A stretch of DNA of 52,759 nt from Phallusia fumigata (Eukaryota; Chordata; Ascidiacea; Phlebobranchia; Ascidiidae), in contig QXVZ01026443.1 of assembly GCA_008931825.1 (NCBI GenBank), positions 4,774-57,532 of the forward strand, written 5' to 3'. The notes below the pieces were generated by a model that saw only the letters and a program-made list of their open reading frames with translations, searched no databases and was not told the DNA's origin. Position numbers and translations under genes: made by a program. Shown here in pieces: positions 13,001 to 25,800 of this stretch (its first letter is position 1; each line of letters begins with the position of its first letter).

Positions 13001-16000
13001 AGGCCAAAATAGCTAAGGCAATCTTACGCCACACAAGGCCGTTCGGAAAGGCACTTGGCAATTATGACGCGCTGCAATGACTCACGAGTGCAAAAGTCTC
13101 TCAAGCAATTGTTCCTTGACGCAGTTACTCGTGAACGCGCCCACCAAAGGGAGGTGGCAACAATTTTACGGTCAAGGTTTAAGTGACCGACCGTGTGGTA
13201 AACGCTCGCAAAACGACCGCGGTTGCGTCACTGAACAGTGAGGAAAAGTAATCTCATTCAATACCGCAACGGAGATTTTAAAGGTGCTATACATGAGACA
13301 AAACGGATGACGGTTTCATGTTCGCGAAGCAATTGTTTTTTAGTTTTTTACCAATCAAATAAAGTGCACCGCCGGCAAAGGGTGGGTCCCTTGTAACTCA
13401 ATCCTTACTTTCTTCTTTGTTTACGCAACCGAGCGTCAATGATCATCAAAGACACCGTCGCTGTCGCCACACAGAACTTACAAATGACACTCGGGCGCAG
13501 CGGGTTCATCGTCCTGCCCTGTGTTAGTTTATAAACACATAAACTTTGTATCGGACGATAACACGGCTTTCGATTTGCGGGACAATCCTTACCACCGACC
13601 ATGCGGATTCGTTTCTCCTCGACGGCGATCACGTTTAGTTGGATTTGGAATGAAAACATGGGCAGCAACGTGACAGTACATCGACTACCATCCACGTGAT
13701 GTGGTCACCTGATGTGCAAGCAAAGCTAAGGTTACGGAAATGCGGTTGAGTGTAATGAGAAATTGGAGTATAGCGCCGCGGTAGGCATTATTTAGTTTCT
13801 CAATAGCAATGGTACGTGCAAATTGGTTAACGACACTTTTTCAAAAAACGCTACAAAAAATTTGCTTGCAAAAAAAATACAAAAGTACTATATTTTTGAC
13901 TTTGGAACGCGTACAAGTTACCAATACGTTTAAACATTTGGGCGTTTCGCTGTATGCGGCCAGTTCGTTCTTTTTTATGAACTAACTATACAATAAGTTT
14001 TCAGTTTCGTAATTGTGTTAGGAGTGGAGCATCAACTTCTAAAGCGCGTGCTTGTAAAACGTTCAAAAATTCCATTCGGATAGATCTGTGTTCCCACTAT
14101 CACCAAAAGGTTTGGCTGAGTGTGCGTCGGGCCTAATTTTGTAGGAAAACATTTGCTGGATTTCGGCGCGTAACGAAGACAGGGTGAACGCGAAATTAAA
14201 AGCGACAGCCCATCTGCGCTTTCTTTGGCCTAAAAGCTGGGACGAAAGCGTTGATCTGGCAACGGGTTTCTGCCGGGAAAATATTGACATCCCGTTTTTT
14301 ATTAAACATGCAAAGCGGGCCGGGTGCAGATTTATTTTTTCATTCCGCGGTGATAAGGCGGCACAGAACAAAAACAACGGTAGCAGGGCACAGACGGCAG
14401 CGGTCGTCTGCGTTCCTACTGGAGCATCTCTAACCGTAATCAAACATTCAACAGCAAATATGTTTGCTCCCAAGATCGGTGTGGGTGGCCGGTTCAGCCG
14501 AATGAAGGGTGGTCTGGAGGCGTGTCATAATGAGAAAATGTAAATGCCAGCATTAATCTTGCGTGCTGAATTTCAAAACAAGACACACACATTGGAATTC
14601 CTGTTTTGGTGACGGATTCAGATAACAATGTTCCTTAGCGAGTAAAGACGATTGGCTTACATGTGTTTTACAAATGCCCAATCCGTTACCCACCACAACG
14701 TTGTTTGTACTGAACAGAAAGGTCAGGCTTTATTTACAATTACTGTGAAACTACACATTTGTCACCTTGCGGGCCTGGAGCAGCCCTGGTCGAGTCATGA
14801 AAATTGGGGCGGAACGTCACGCGTCGAATCCAAATCCTTCGGAATGCGTGACATTTTGAAAATTACCGACCCAGATGGCCCGCCCGGCACGCGCCTCCGA
14901 TTCCGGCGCAAAACATACCTTTTACGCACAACATGGGTCGCGAAAATGTGGAAACACTTGCCCTTACCACGTCGCTCCTTATTTGGAATAATCCCAAGCA
15001 GAACAAGTCGTAACCAGCTAACAGACTCACAGCGAAGACCGGACGAGACAATCACTACACAGGATTAGCGAAACCGCAAGAGTTGCCAAAGCGTGCAGGG
15101 GATGTGCTGGTTTCTCACAGCGGAGGAACCCTTGTAACCGTATGGCTCCAGGTACCAACAGGCTGTATAGGGACAATCCAGGCAGACATAAACACAGCCG
15201 CCGCATTGTTTATCCCACCTGCTCACGACTTGCAAGACGAACTGTTCGTGGGACTAACCTGGTTCGGACCTAAGGACTGGAATCTCTGTGTGCGGCCTTG
15301 CCATGAATCACCTCCTCGCAGTAGCGAAAGGTCGATTCGTGCATACGCGGCGAACTCCGCCATGCAGTGGAATGGGAAACAACCGGATTCGATCAGAATG
15401 TTTGGCGCTTTTCGACTCCGCGGCGCCGGTTTTAATCGATGACCCATGGCATAAAAGCACAACATGAAGCGACGCCGCCCGTATACGGGGCCCGCACGGC
15501 GACGGGAACAATACTTGCTACAGTTATTGCCCGGTGCGCGATCATTGGAAGTGTGGATTTCGCACGCACCGACGAGCAATGCCGTATTTGGGCAATTTTG
15601 AGCAAGCGTCGAGTGGCAGATACACGGCCTGGGATGGCAAACATGTCTTTCTTGTGGCGACCACTGTATTTTGCCATCGTCAATGGGACGTTACACCACT
15701 AACTAGCGCCTGTATCGCGACGAGTCGTAGTGATTAAGCGGCTGGTAGACGACTGCTGTCTCTCTCAAGTGCATCTTTGTGTCAATTCCGGATTTTCCAT
15801 CCGCCTTTGGGCTGTTTGTTGTCGCCCATATTGCCAAGTTTGGATCTGAAGGTGTCAACAACTAGTCGTATACGTCTCGGTAATGAACGATCGTTGCATA
15901 CACAGCCCAGACCTTGCGGTGTGCCGCGTGCGCGTCGTTGTTCACGCGGTGACTCCAACACATTATGGAGTCGTAAATTAGGTGGTTTGATAGTGGTGAT

Positions 16001-16242
16001 AAAATACAGGTTTATCGCCCTCCAATATAGCTTTGCACAGTGTTTAAGACGAGGGTGCGTCGAAAAGCAAACAGTTGAAAATAGATTTTATTGCGATCGT
16101 CGACGTACGTTGTTAGCTCGGTAACGTTTCCAAGTTTCCAGAACAACGCTTGATACGTCACTTTCACTTGCGCTATGCCGTCACAAATTCCTCCAACTTT
16201 TTGACTTTATTTAAACTTTAAGAGCGTGTTGTGTTTTCGGGT
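7034..16242. other. Gene-poor intergenic stretch between SLC9B and the gap
   Basis: The first ~750 bp is probably the exchanger's 3' untranslated region. The rest holds only short, overlapping frames, for example 7843-8262 on the minus strand (139 codons) and opposed frames at 14063-14543, with no recognisable domains. From about 14.1 kb rightward GC content rises and several frames are open at once, which is what high GC produces by chance. One perfect CRE palindrome (TGACGTCA) is at 10763-10770 and one strong hairpin at 10087-10110. I found no tRNA, rRNA or known microRNA. Confidence 0.45.
10087..10110. repeat. Short perfect inverted repeat (9-bp stem, 6-nt loop)
   Basis: CGTTTGGTG at 10087-10095 is the exact reverse complement of CACCAAACG at 10102-10110, separated by TGTTTT. 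The flanks are A-rich. No gene borders it, so it is not obviously a terminator. It could be a fragment of a palindromic mobile element or chance. Confidence 0.6.
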
Positions 16243-16397
16243 GAGGGGGGGGGGGGGGGGAAAAATTTCATTTTCGTAAAANNNNNNNNNNNNNNNNNNN
16301 NNNNNNNNNNNNNNNNNNNNNNNNNNNNNNNNNNNNNNNNNNNNNNNNNNNNNNNNNNNNNNNNNNNNNNNNNNNNNNNNNNNNNNNNNNNNNNNNG

Positions 16398-16431
<34 letters not shown>

Positions 16432-16451
16432 AAAATCTCATTTTCGTAAAA
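16243..16451. repeat. Assembly gap flanked by poly-G and a duplicated 20-bp flank
   Basis: A G run ends at 16260 and is followed by a 21-nt A/T-rich tag (16261-16281). A run of N occupies 16282-16396, then a second, longer G run ends at 16429, followed by a near-identical copy of the same tag (16431-16451, one substitution). The repeated G-run plus tag suggests that the gap joins two reads or alleles of one homopolymer locus, or spans a tandem array of G-run units. Frames predicted across it (Gly-rich or Pro-rich) are artefacts. Confidence 0.85.
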
Positions 16452-18095
16452 CACAACAATTGAACAAAACAGTATTCTGCAAGACACAACGTATCTTGAG
16501 TCAGTCAACATTTGAAAGAAACCTTGGAAATAAGTCATCCTACTCTGGATCCTTGCCTTTAGACCTTAAGAGGTTTACGTCATTTTCCTAACAAGTCACA
16601 TGGTTGTCACTTCTTACATTGACCACAACACACGCGCCGATACACGTCAACATTGGCGCTTCCCATGCTATTACACGATAATCTTCGGTGGGGGCAATTA
16701 TACGAAGGATCGTGCGAGAGAAAGGGTTGATTCCTGGCAAGAGTCGCGCAATCAGTGCTCGAACATCCTTCACGAATTCAACATCTTCAGCTTCGATTGT
16801 GACCGAGATAACATTCCTCGCCGCGTAACCGCGCGGTGGGGCTGGGGCAATGTAATATAAGGGCAATCAACATTCCAAAATCTTAAAGAGTCGATATAAC
16901 ACCAACATGAGTATCTCGGTTTGCCTCAGTAGAAAAAAGAGCATGACGGACACAGAATTCCTACATCAGTTTATCAGACATCGGTTAATCATGCAGTTTC
17001 CTTGCGCATTTTGCAACTTTTTGTTCAATATTTATTTTAAAACTTGCAAAGTAGTTAAGACTAATTTAACTTGATACTCACTTCTACGCACTTGAGGCAC
17101 GAGTCACTCTATCTTACATATCATTGTAAAAACTGTTAAAACCTTAACAGCGGCACGAATAAAAGTGCCTCTATTTAGCTTTGAAAGGATTCGACAATTT
17201 GAGTCAGTTAGTAACATCTAACCACGAGGTGTCGGCAAAGGGCAACCATAGTGAACGGACCGAGCCGCTAAGTTCAGCAAAAGGGCGGTTAAAACCACCA
17301 ACTTTTAAAGGACAAGATTTGACGCAGACATACCTGGCATATTTTTTTGCACCTACGAAAGCACTATATCGACCACTGAGCTTAGAAGTTCTGCAGTGCG
17401 TCAACACACCTGTACAGGTCACACACGTTTTCAAAGCAACGTGTAATTAGAGGTTTGCATTTTGAAGCACCAACGCGCATAACACACTTCATAACAACAG
17501 CGACTAAAAATTGCGAAGTTTTACCAAGAATTTCCACAGATGAAGTGCTTTCGACCGAGCGTTATTGCGTAAGCTGTTTCCTTTTGTGTTGCAACTGTAA
17601 ATACTTGGGGCTATTTCTACGTGACTTGTGGTACAACCGAAAATGCACCAGCGGAATCTGAGGAATGTATCGAGATTCGCCTGACAAAGCTCAAGCTATG
17701 TGGTTACTAACCCCAAAATTAGTCTCGCGTATGATGATGGCCCGTCGAAATTCTTCGATCAGCCACAAGAAATCGTCAAAAACATTCCACGTGACGTCAG
17801 GATCGGCTGTGGTGAAGCTCCGCTCTACTTTCTTTGGCGTCTCTACGCCTTCTCCTTTTTCGCGCAAAGTATGCGAAGCGGGGCAGATAAATACGAGACC
17901 CGCCAGGTCAGAGCATCCACTCTGCTCAGATAGACTTACGTGCGAGGTTCGCAAGACGACCTACTACGACTGCCTTACGGCGAAAAACGACTGAGAAACT
18001 TCAGCAGATCAGCCCATTTACTTTTCGACACCTGACCAATAAGTCAGTGACTTAGTTTTCTTACATCAGTCAAGAAACCTGTATCAGCAACGAAG
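16452..18095. other. Non-coding region upstream of the CCN gene
   Basis: No recognisable coding exon. A perfect TGACGTCA palindrome lies at 17792-17799, about 300 bp before the CCN start codon, and could be a promoter-proximal CREB/ATF site. The opposed ~87-92-codon frames at 16588-16866 have no family resemblance. Confidence 0.45.
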
Positions 18096-21000
18096 ATGTC
18101 TAGTCTTATCAACGTTATCCTTTTTGCCTGCATCGCAATTGCAACTTTGGCCACGGTAAGTTCAGTTTTGTTGCGGATGTTTAGTGTACCGTCTACCGTT
18201 TTTAGCCGGTCGGACATTGTAGCAATTGAAGGTGACACCGAGTTCAGTGGGCCACTGCAAAAACAAGTTGACAGAAAAGCGACTATTATTAGCCTCGCGT
18301 CCTCGTCTGGACTCGTTTAGCGTTTGTGTTTGCTGTCGGGCACCTGGCGGAGTGGCGGTCGCGAGTGGAATTTTGCGGATTATTTGATTGTTTGTCTAGG
18401 CAGCGCTACTACGATCACACAGGAGCCGAATCTGCGCAACGGGATATAGCGCTATGTATTTAGGCGAGAAGGCGGATCGCGTAGGGCCCGGTACGGATTA
18501 GCTCGCCTTCCCGTAACACCTCACCATTATCGCAGTTTCTCCCCTTGGGTATGCGCTGATGAGATCGCTGATCGGTGGACGAGATACGGTAAATGTGTGC
18601 GTTCAGCTGCCGTCGCTATGTTAATCATACGGCGCATGGCTAATTGCTGTGGAATTAATTGATAGCGCGGCGACATTCCACTGCCTTCGGGCGTGCTGCG
18701 GTCGGCTGGAAAATTCGACCGTGTCGTGATCTGGTACAGCTATAGATGGCTGTTAAGGCGGCAATTAGTCGGGCCAATTTGAAGGTAATCTTTGCCATTC
18801 GAATTCCCGCAGCCCATTGCGGGGAAATCGTAGTGTTGTTTGTTAAGCAGTGACCACTTAATTGGCTTGTTTTTAGCCGAACCCGCGTCTATTTTTGGTG
18901 CTGACCCCAAACGATTTTGTGTAGCCAAAACCAACGTTCCCGAGCTGTTAAATAGGTGCAGATTGTTTTCGGACCAGCCGCGTCGTTGTCTGGTTTTTCG
19001 TGTCGACCTCGGGTCGCTTTTCAATTGAGCTGCTGTGGTGACCAAACAACCCGCGCCATTATTTTAGTATTTAAACAACGATGCACAGCAGCAGCGATGC
19101 TTGAAACACAAAGGCGGCGCTGCTGTTGGATAAAGACTCCTGACTTTAGAAACTGGGTAGATACAAACGAGCACTTAAGCAGATTCGGCTCAGCTCAGGT
19201 CATTATGTCGGGGGCGGGATAAGGCGAATTCCTTAGCGCGATAAGACTGCGCGAGTTGATTACCAAACGCGACAGCAATCACGAGCGGAATTTTCACACA
19301 CTGGCTGTCGAACCCACAGCCCGAGTTCGCCGTCAACAGAACAGCGCCCGAGGTTGAAAAGCCTCGTGGATTTGAATGCAAACAGAGCGAGCGCGTGGTT
19401 CAAAAATATATAGCGTGCCGAGAGGTGGCGGTGCGCACGAGACGCTTTCTAGATTACGCTCGCTAATCTACGCCCGGTTTGCTGAGACGAAGGCAGGCCG
19501 GCGAGACATTGTGCGCAGCCAGACAGGAAATCATATGCCGAACCTTATGTGTATCAGGTACACGGTTATGGCGTTGCCTAATCCACTGACGGCTTGATCA
19601 CGACATAAACGCGATTCCGCTGGGCGCAAAAAAATGGATTCCTAACTTTCAACTACGCTCAGCACGAGCCCTTGCAAAGCGGAAAGGTCTCCTCGAAGCC
19701 AAGGCTGGGATTTCAAAGAATTGATCACAGGCGCATATGGTCTTGCAGCTTGGTGGGGGTCGAAATTGTGCGCGTAGATAAAAGCGTACGAAAGCTGTTC
19801 GGTATTTCAGTGCGGTTTAACAGCGTCTAATGGAAAGCGGCACAACATGCCTCACACGTAGTGAGAATGCTCGATCAGACGATAAACCTCTCCCTTTTAT
19901 GATTTTCCCAGGTTTCGGCCTTTGGAAAGATCCGAGCGGTTAGCACACCATCCCCCGCATGCCGACGACGATGCGCAAGTTGCCCAAAAGTGACTTCGTG
20001 CCCGGCCGGAGTCAGCATGGTTACCGACGAATGCGGCTGCTGCAAGACCTGTGCTAAGCAGCTGAGCGAACCCTGCGACGAGTTCAACTTGTGCGACCAC
20101 ACCAAGAACTTGTATTGCAGTTACAAGGACGTGGACATTACCAGCGGCATCTGTGTCGGTGAGTTGCTACGCTTTTACACACTCCTAAATAAAACACACA
20201 TAGCGCAAATTCTCAATTGGCGACACGTTAGGCCTGGCAACGTGTGCCCTTGTGTCGGTAGCAATAATTAAAATCTCGTGTTACAAACGCAAACGAAGTG
20301 TGCGGCCCCGGTGATGTAAGTGTAGTGTGATTTTTCATATTCGGTTACTTTTGTGGCACGGCTAACATCAACAGTAGACCGCGTAGTGACGAAAGTGTTG
20401 CCCTGGACGAACAATAGCGCGCATTGTCGCAAGCAGGCAACACGATCTAGGCTCTCTGTCGCTAAACAATCCTTCAGTAATCATTTCGAGCATACGAATC
20501 GCTTGTATCATATTGACGGCACAGGTCGGAAACAATGTCCTCGACAAACAGCACGAAACATGAGCGCGTGTTTATTCAAAGCTTATTAAGTTTGTCGCGA
20601 CGTCCGGACCGATGCTTGAACACGCATTCCTTTATTTGAACAGCAAAGCCAGGCCGCTCCTGCTTCTCCAATAGCAAGACCTACCGAAACGGTGAATTTT
20701 TCGACATGGGATGCAAAGCCACCTGCACCTGCTTGGACGGACACATCGGCTGCCAGCCGAAATGCCCAATGGGCATCTCCGCAGTACCACCAAAGGTAAA
20801 TAGAGACATATGTGTAAACACGCACGTACCAATAGTTTTCGAGTGACCTGATAAACATTGTACATCTCGTGTTAATGTCGGTTAGGACGCTTCAGTATCC
20901 GCAGTTGAATGTAAAACGTTTCCGCTAGCGCCATTCCGGGTGTCGTGATTTCAAAGCTGTTTACTCTCCGCAGAACTGCGCTCACCCGCGATTGGTCACC

Positions 21001-22847
21001 AAACCACACAAGTGCTGCCCTGAATGGATCTGCAGCTCGCGTGGACGCAACAACACGACCTCTAACACCCGGGTCGCTCACACCCCACGCGTTGTGACCC
21101 GCGCCCGTCCATCAATGCTACAAAGTAAGTGTGTGCTACCGTCTAAAATCTTTAAATCAACAAGACCTTTTATACCATACCGCGTATACAACCGACTGGC
21201 TTTCTGTCAACACCAAGACTGGGCATTGACACGCGATGTTTGTGGATACGCGAGTGCCGATTCTAGTCAAATGGGTCGAGTGCGCCGCGTTGACAAAGAT
21301 TTACCAATCATTTCACATCGCCGGCGCCGCACCAGTGGAGCCAGGCCCCCGCCAAAACACGCATCTCGTGCGAAACAACTTTCGATGCCCCGTGAGGGAC
21401 CTGGCAGTACAAACACCTTGTGTACGGGTTGTAATAACAGCGCGTGGGCAACGACGCGGGGCGACCAAGCTCACGCCGCATCAAAAGCGCAATCGTCGTT
21501 ATGTATAACCACCACAAATTCCTTTACAAAGCGTTGTGGTACCATCTGTTGGCGGCAAATGCCCGCATTTGTGCGACATTCGAAGTTGGAAATCGGCTTA
21601 ACCGCAATAGCAACTTACTCCTTATTTTGGCCACGACACCTCGAGGTTACCGCCCCGAAGCCGCGAAACTAAATACGGGTCGCTGTCACGGCATTTTCCC
21701 GATGGTGCTTAACAAGCAATGCACGAGCGCGACTGGCATGTCGCGAGAACCGACCCGGGACAAAAATGCGCCTGTTTACAGAAGTTTTGACGTCGCGGCA
21801 TCGCTTTACGCATCAAACCGCCGGGAGGGCGGACTCGCGCAACACGCCAACGATTACATGCATTTTGGCTAAAGGTTACCACGCGCACACTGCTAAGACG
21901 TCGCGCGTTGACTAAAAATACTTTTAAGTGGCATGCAGTGGTATGCAGACGCGAAATTGCCTTATATGGCGTTTTCGCGTGCTCGCCAAGCCTACCGCCG
22001 GTAAATAACAGAAAGATGCGCCACCTCGCTCTGCGCACAACGGGCGCCTTTCTGTACCAGTCAAGGGCAACTGATTTTAGAAACAACACAATGTTTATCA
22101 CAGTTGCCGCGGGCTCTTGAAAATATCACAGACTGGGTATTGAAATATTCCGGGCTAACAATAGAATGGAATTTACGGCGTTTAGGTTTACTACAGACTA
22201 TTGCTTTGTGGTCAGATCACTTATTGTTGTTTTACTTCACGCAGCTCGCCGAAACCAACCAATCCAAGTTACGATCCGCGAAGATAGTTGTGTGGTACAA
22301 ACCACCGAATGGTCTCCGTGCTCAACCACTTGCGGCTGGGGAATCTCTGAACGCGTCACCAACGACAACAAAAACTGCAAGCTCCGCAAGGAGAAGCGGG
22401 TATGTCAACTCCGCCCATGCAACAGCGACCCAACCGCACACATTAAGGTTCGTGTTGAAAATACTTCCACAACAGCAAAGCTCCATATTTGCTTATGGTT
22501 GAGATAATGCAGGTTAAGGGCAAAATATCCTAACTGTCCTTTGTTTACAGCGTGGAAAGCGTTGCATCCGCACTGTGAAGCCACAACGCCGTGTGCGCTA
22601 CTCCTTCTCTGGCTGCCAATCAAAAGTATACACACCCAAATACTGCGGCAAATGCACCGACGGAAGATGCTGCACTCCCAAGAACACCGTTACCAAAGCT
22701 GTAAAATTCACCTGCGAGAATGGCTTCCAGTTTAAGAAGCGTATGATGGTGATCAAGTCCTGCCAATGCAACCAGAGGTGTGCCGAATCGCCGAACGACA
22801 TCTTTCACGCCTTGCGTCACATGGGTGGTGATACCTGGCAGGCGTGA
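18096..22847 (+). CDS. CCN: CCN-family matricellular protein (CTGF/CYR61/NOV type), complete 6-exon gene
   Basis: Exons: 18096-18155, 19912-20158, 20644-20795, 20974-21124, 22245-22447, 22551-22847. They total 1110 nt and encode 369 aa, the usual length for CCN proteins; all GT-AG phases close. Exon 1 encodes a hydrophobic signal peptide (residues 1-20). Exon 2 is an IGFBP-type module with 12 cysteines, including the GCCKTC core. Exons 3-4 form a VWC module ending KCCPEWIC (about 103-175), followed by a Thr/Arg-rich hinge. Exon 5 is a TSP1 module with WSPCSTTCG. Exon 6 is the C-terminal cystine knot with [12 protein letters not shown] and the ending SPNDIF. One module per exon matches the conserved CCN gene plan. 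The product should be secreted and bind integrins, proteoglycans and growth factors. I cannot say which vertebrate paralogue (CCN1-6) is closest. Candidate polyadenylation signals are near 23638 and 24524. Confidence 0.95.
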
Positions 22848-25800
22848 GCGTCGTAGGCGATAGCAGATGAGAAAGACGGCAAAGAGTTGCCTTACACATG
22901 CTGCCACTGAATGGATGAGAGACAACATCCAAATGGATCAGGTGGACTTGGTTCTGACAACCAGTTAGTCTGTGGGTCGAGCCTCGGCGCCCCGCCCTGG
23001 CGCGGACCCTAGACTACGTCCACTGTTAGTGATCTTTGAAGTGCAATGGAATGATGACGTGACTACATTCAAACGACAGCCTTCTTGGTTGAAATGAGAC
23101 TCGAGCTAGCGAGCAACAACACACCTTCACCCGTCGACCCGATGGGGGCATCATGCTGGAGTGCCTACACATTAACATTAGCTGCCTCGCCACGGGCAAT
23201 TGCATCTACAGTGAGAAACATCAAACTCTATTTCAGCCTTTTCCAACAACCTACATTCCAAAATGTATCGATTCCATTTTTTTGTTGCATTGTTTTTGTA
23301 GCCAACTTCGGTAATGATTTTGTAAATGATTATGGCCAATCATTCTTTTACAGCCGGTTAAAAGGAGCCCGTCGGCGACAGTGGAAATTAATAGCCTTTA
23401 ACCACGGTGACCTGTAACCCAGCAGTTTGCTGATAGCACTGCCATGAATCACACTGTCTCGATGCGCCTAATCTCGTTACAGTGGCTAAGTTCCTTCAAT
23501 GCGTTTTAGTGCCAGATAAATCAAGTTTGCCTTGACCCCCCCTTTTCGTCAACCAATCGCAGGTCGGCCTTCTTGCCGTCTCGTCTTGCCATTGCTCTCG
23601 CGCACGCGTTGTTGTGGCGCGCCACTCCACAGGCGACAATAAAACAAACCTCACCCCGGGCGAAACCGACCTGCACGGTTCTACCTGGTATGTGGCTCGC
23701 GTGCGAAGCAGCTTGGAGAGAGCGAACGGAGAAGGCCGAGCACACCGAATCTCGCCTTCCACCCCTGATCCGCTGTTTACGCCGAAGTTGAAAAATGTTT
23801 GCCTTACAGTCGACTTACACCCATTTGCCACGGCGCCAAACGTTACTACGAAATTTCAAGGGGGCAAAACGCTCGTAACATCGCATTCCCCTAAAGTCCG
23901 GCGACAGGTCTTTGTTTCTTTTTGCGTGTGCGTACGTGATTTTAACACGCCGCGTGTATTATCTTGTGTACATTCTGTGACGACATCAGTTAACCGCTGG
24001 ACTGTGAGTCCAGGTCGAGCTAACAAGGTGACCCTTTTTTCGTGCGTGTTTTAGTGTGCGTGTGTGTGTTGTAGATGTAGTATTCGTTTAGAACTGTGCC
24101 CGTGTTGTTTTTTATTTCCCTTGACAACTATGTACTAACTGCGAACGACCTTTCATGGCGTTACTTACTCTGGTAGGAATGTCGACGGCGCCGGCAACGA
24201 GGCTTCAAACCCTCTACTGCCGGCACCACCCATTGTCTTAGTTTTCCGTAGTCACGCCTTTACATGTGTGGTGTTTAAAAAGAAAACAGTCATTTTGATT
24301 GTTGGAAACGCGTTTAGATGAAACACTAAAATTTCTTTTGAGACTCCCATGCTCCATTTTGCCATTGATTGAAGTACACAACTTCCTCGTTTGTTTGTAT
24401 GTTTACTTGTTTTGTTTTTATCTATTTATGTCGTTTTGTACTTCAGCTTCATCCCTTGCATATTCAGAGTGTCTGTTATTTTTGTATTGAAAACTGCACG
24501 AGCCACCTCGAGGCAAGATGTAAAATAAAATGATTTTGGGACAAGGGCCCAAAAGACATTCATACTGCTTCGTTCCTCTTTAAGTCTTTCAGCAAAACTT
24601 TCGGAGTTGTGATAAGTGAAAGATAAGCAGGCGTGAAAAGTCAGCCAAGCTGGGCTTAGGACACTTGCTCGATATGGGCGCAAAATGTCAAACAGCTTGT
24701 TTAGCAACTAAAATAGCTTTATCAGCTCGAACACTTTTCCAGGTGTGTTTTCACCGCACGATGCGAAACAACGTTTAGGCGCAGTTTAGTGATTTAAAGC
24801 CATATGCGTCAGCATGTAGAACATGCGGAGGACACTTATGGCTCTTAGATATGTGGGTCACAACTTCTACACTCTTTTCATTAACTTTGAAAGCACCTGT
24901 TAAAATTCAGTATAAAAGGATCTTCTTTGTCAACGTAATGAAATCGACATAAACATAAATTTATGTAAGCGCGGAACTTGTCAAACCATTATCGCAGCCT
25001 GTCTTTTAGTTTTCATTGAAATTCCATCGTTGACTTAACGCAAACAAAACCGCAATAGTAATTAGTGATTACAAGACGTGGATATTGTTTTATCACGTGA
25101 GATAGATCGTCATCGGTCATGCTTACGTGAGCAAATGTAAGTAGCTGCTTCCGAACAGATCGTAAATCTCGAGAAAAAATTCGCTCGCTCTTCTTCGTCC
25201 CTGTCAGTTTGGCAGCGTAAAGGTGATCGCCCACTTTAGAAGCCCGTGCGTGCTGCGATTGTTTGTTGCCCGCACTTAAGCGCGTCTAAACACGCAAATA
25301 TAAATGGCCAACAAGTCAGCTTCCGATTGTCAGCGCCATTCAGTACTCTCGACCGAAACGCGATCTTTAAATCGCGCCTCCTCAGTGTATTCGGATAAAG
25401 CAAGAGCCTGCGGTGACTTTCGACACCATATCTGCGCGCGCAAACAATGTTCTCGCATGGAAGGCGATAGTGGGAAGGACGACTGGAACAATGACAGTGT
25501 GAAACTGCATACCCCTGGGATGGTAGGACGATTTCGTCTCCCCCAGTCGATGTGACGCGTTATATATCGAGTCATACTTATTGGTCGTCCAGCATCCCGA
25601 CACTCCTGTTTGTTATGCAACTAATTGGAGCTGTATGATGTTCGCGGAGGCTGTAAGGCGGGCAAGTGGATCGGGTTTCATCCGCGACAAGCCACGCTCG
25701 CGATTGTACCATTTACAACTTCATTATCGGCGGAAGTGCCTCAGTGACGAGGCGTGTGTTACGAAAAGTGGATTCGCGTGCGGTGCGACCCGGTCCAGTT

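Noticed and set aside
14063-14543. Opposed frames of 136 and 119 codons
   Set aside because: Mirror-image open frames in a GC-rich patch, with no domain, splice or start context.
16218-16538. Pro-rich and Gly-rich frames across the gap
   Set aside because: They are made of the poly-G/poly-C runs and the N block, not of coding sequence.
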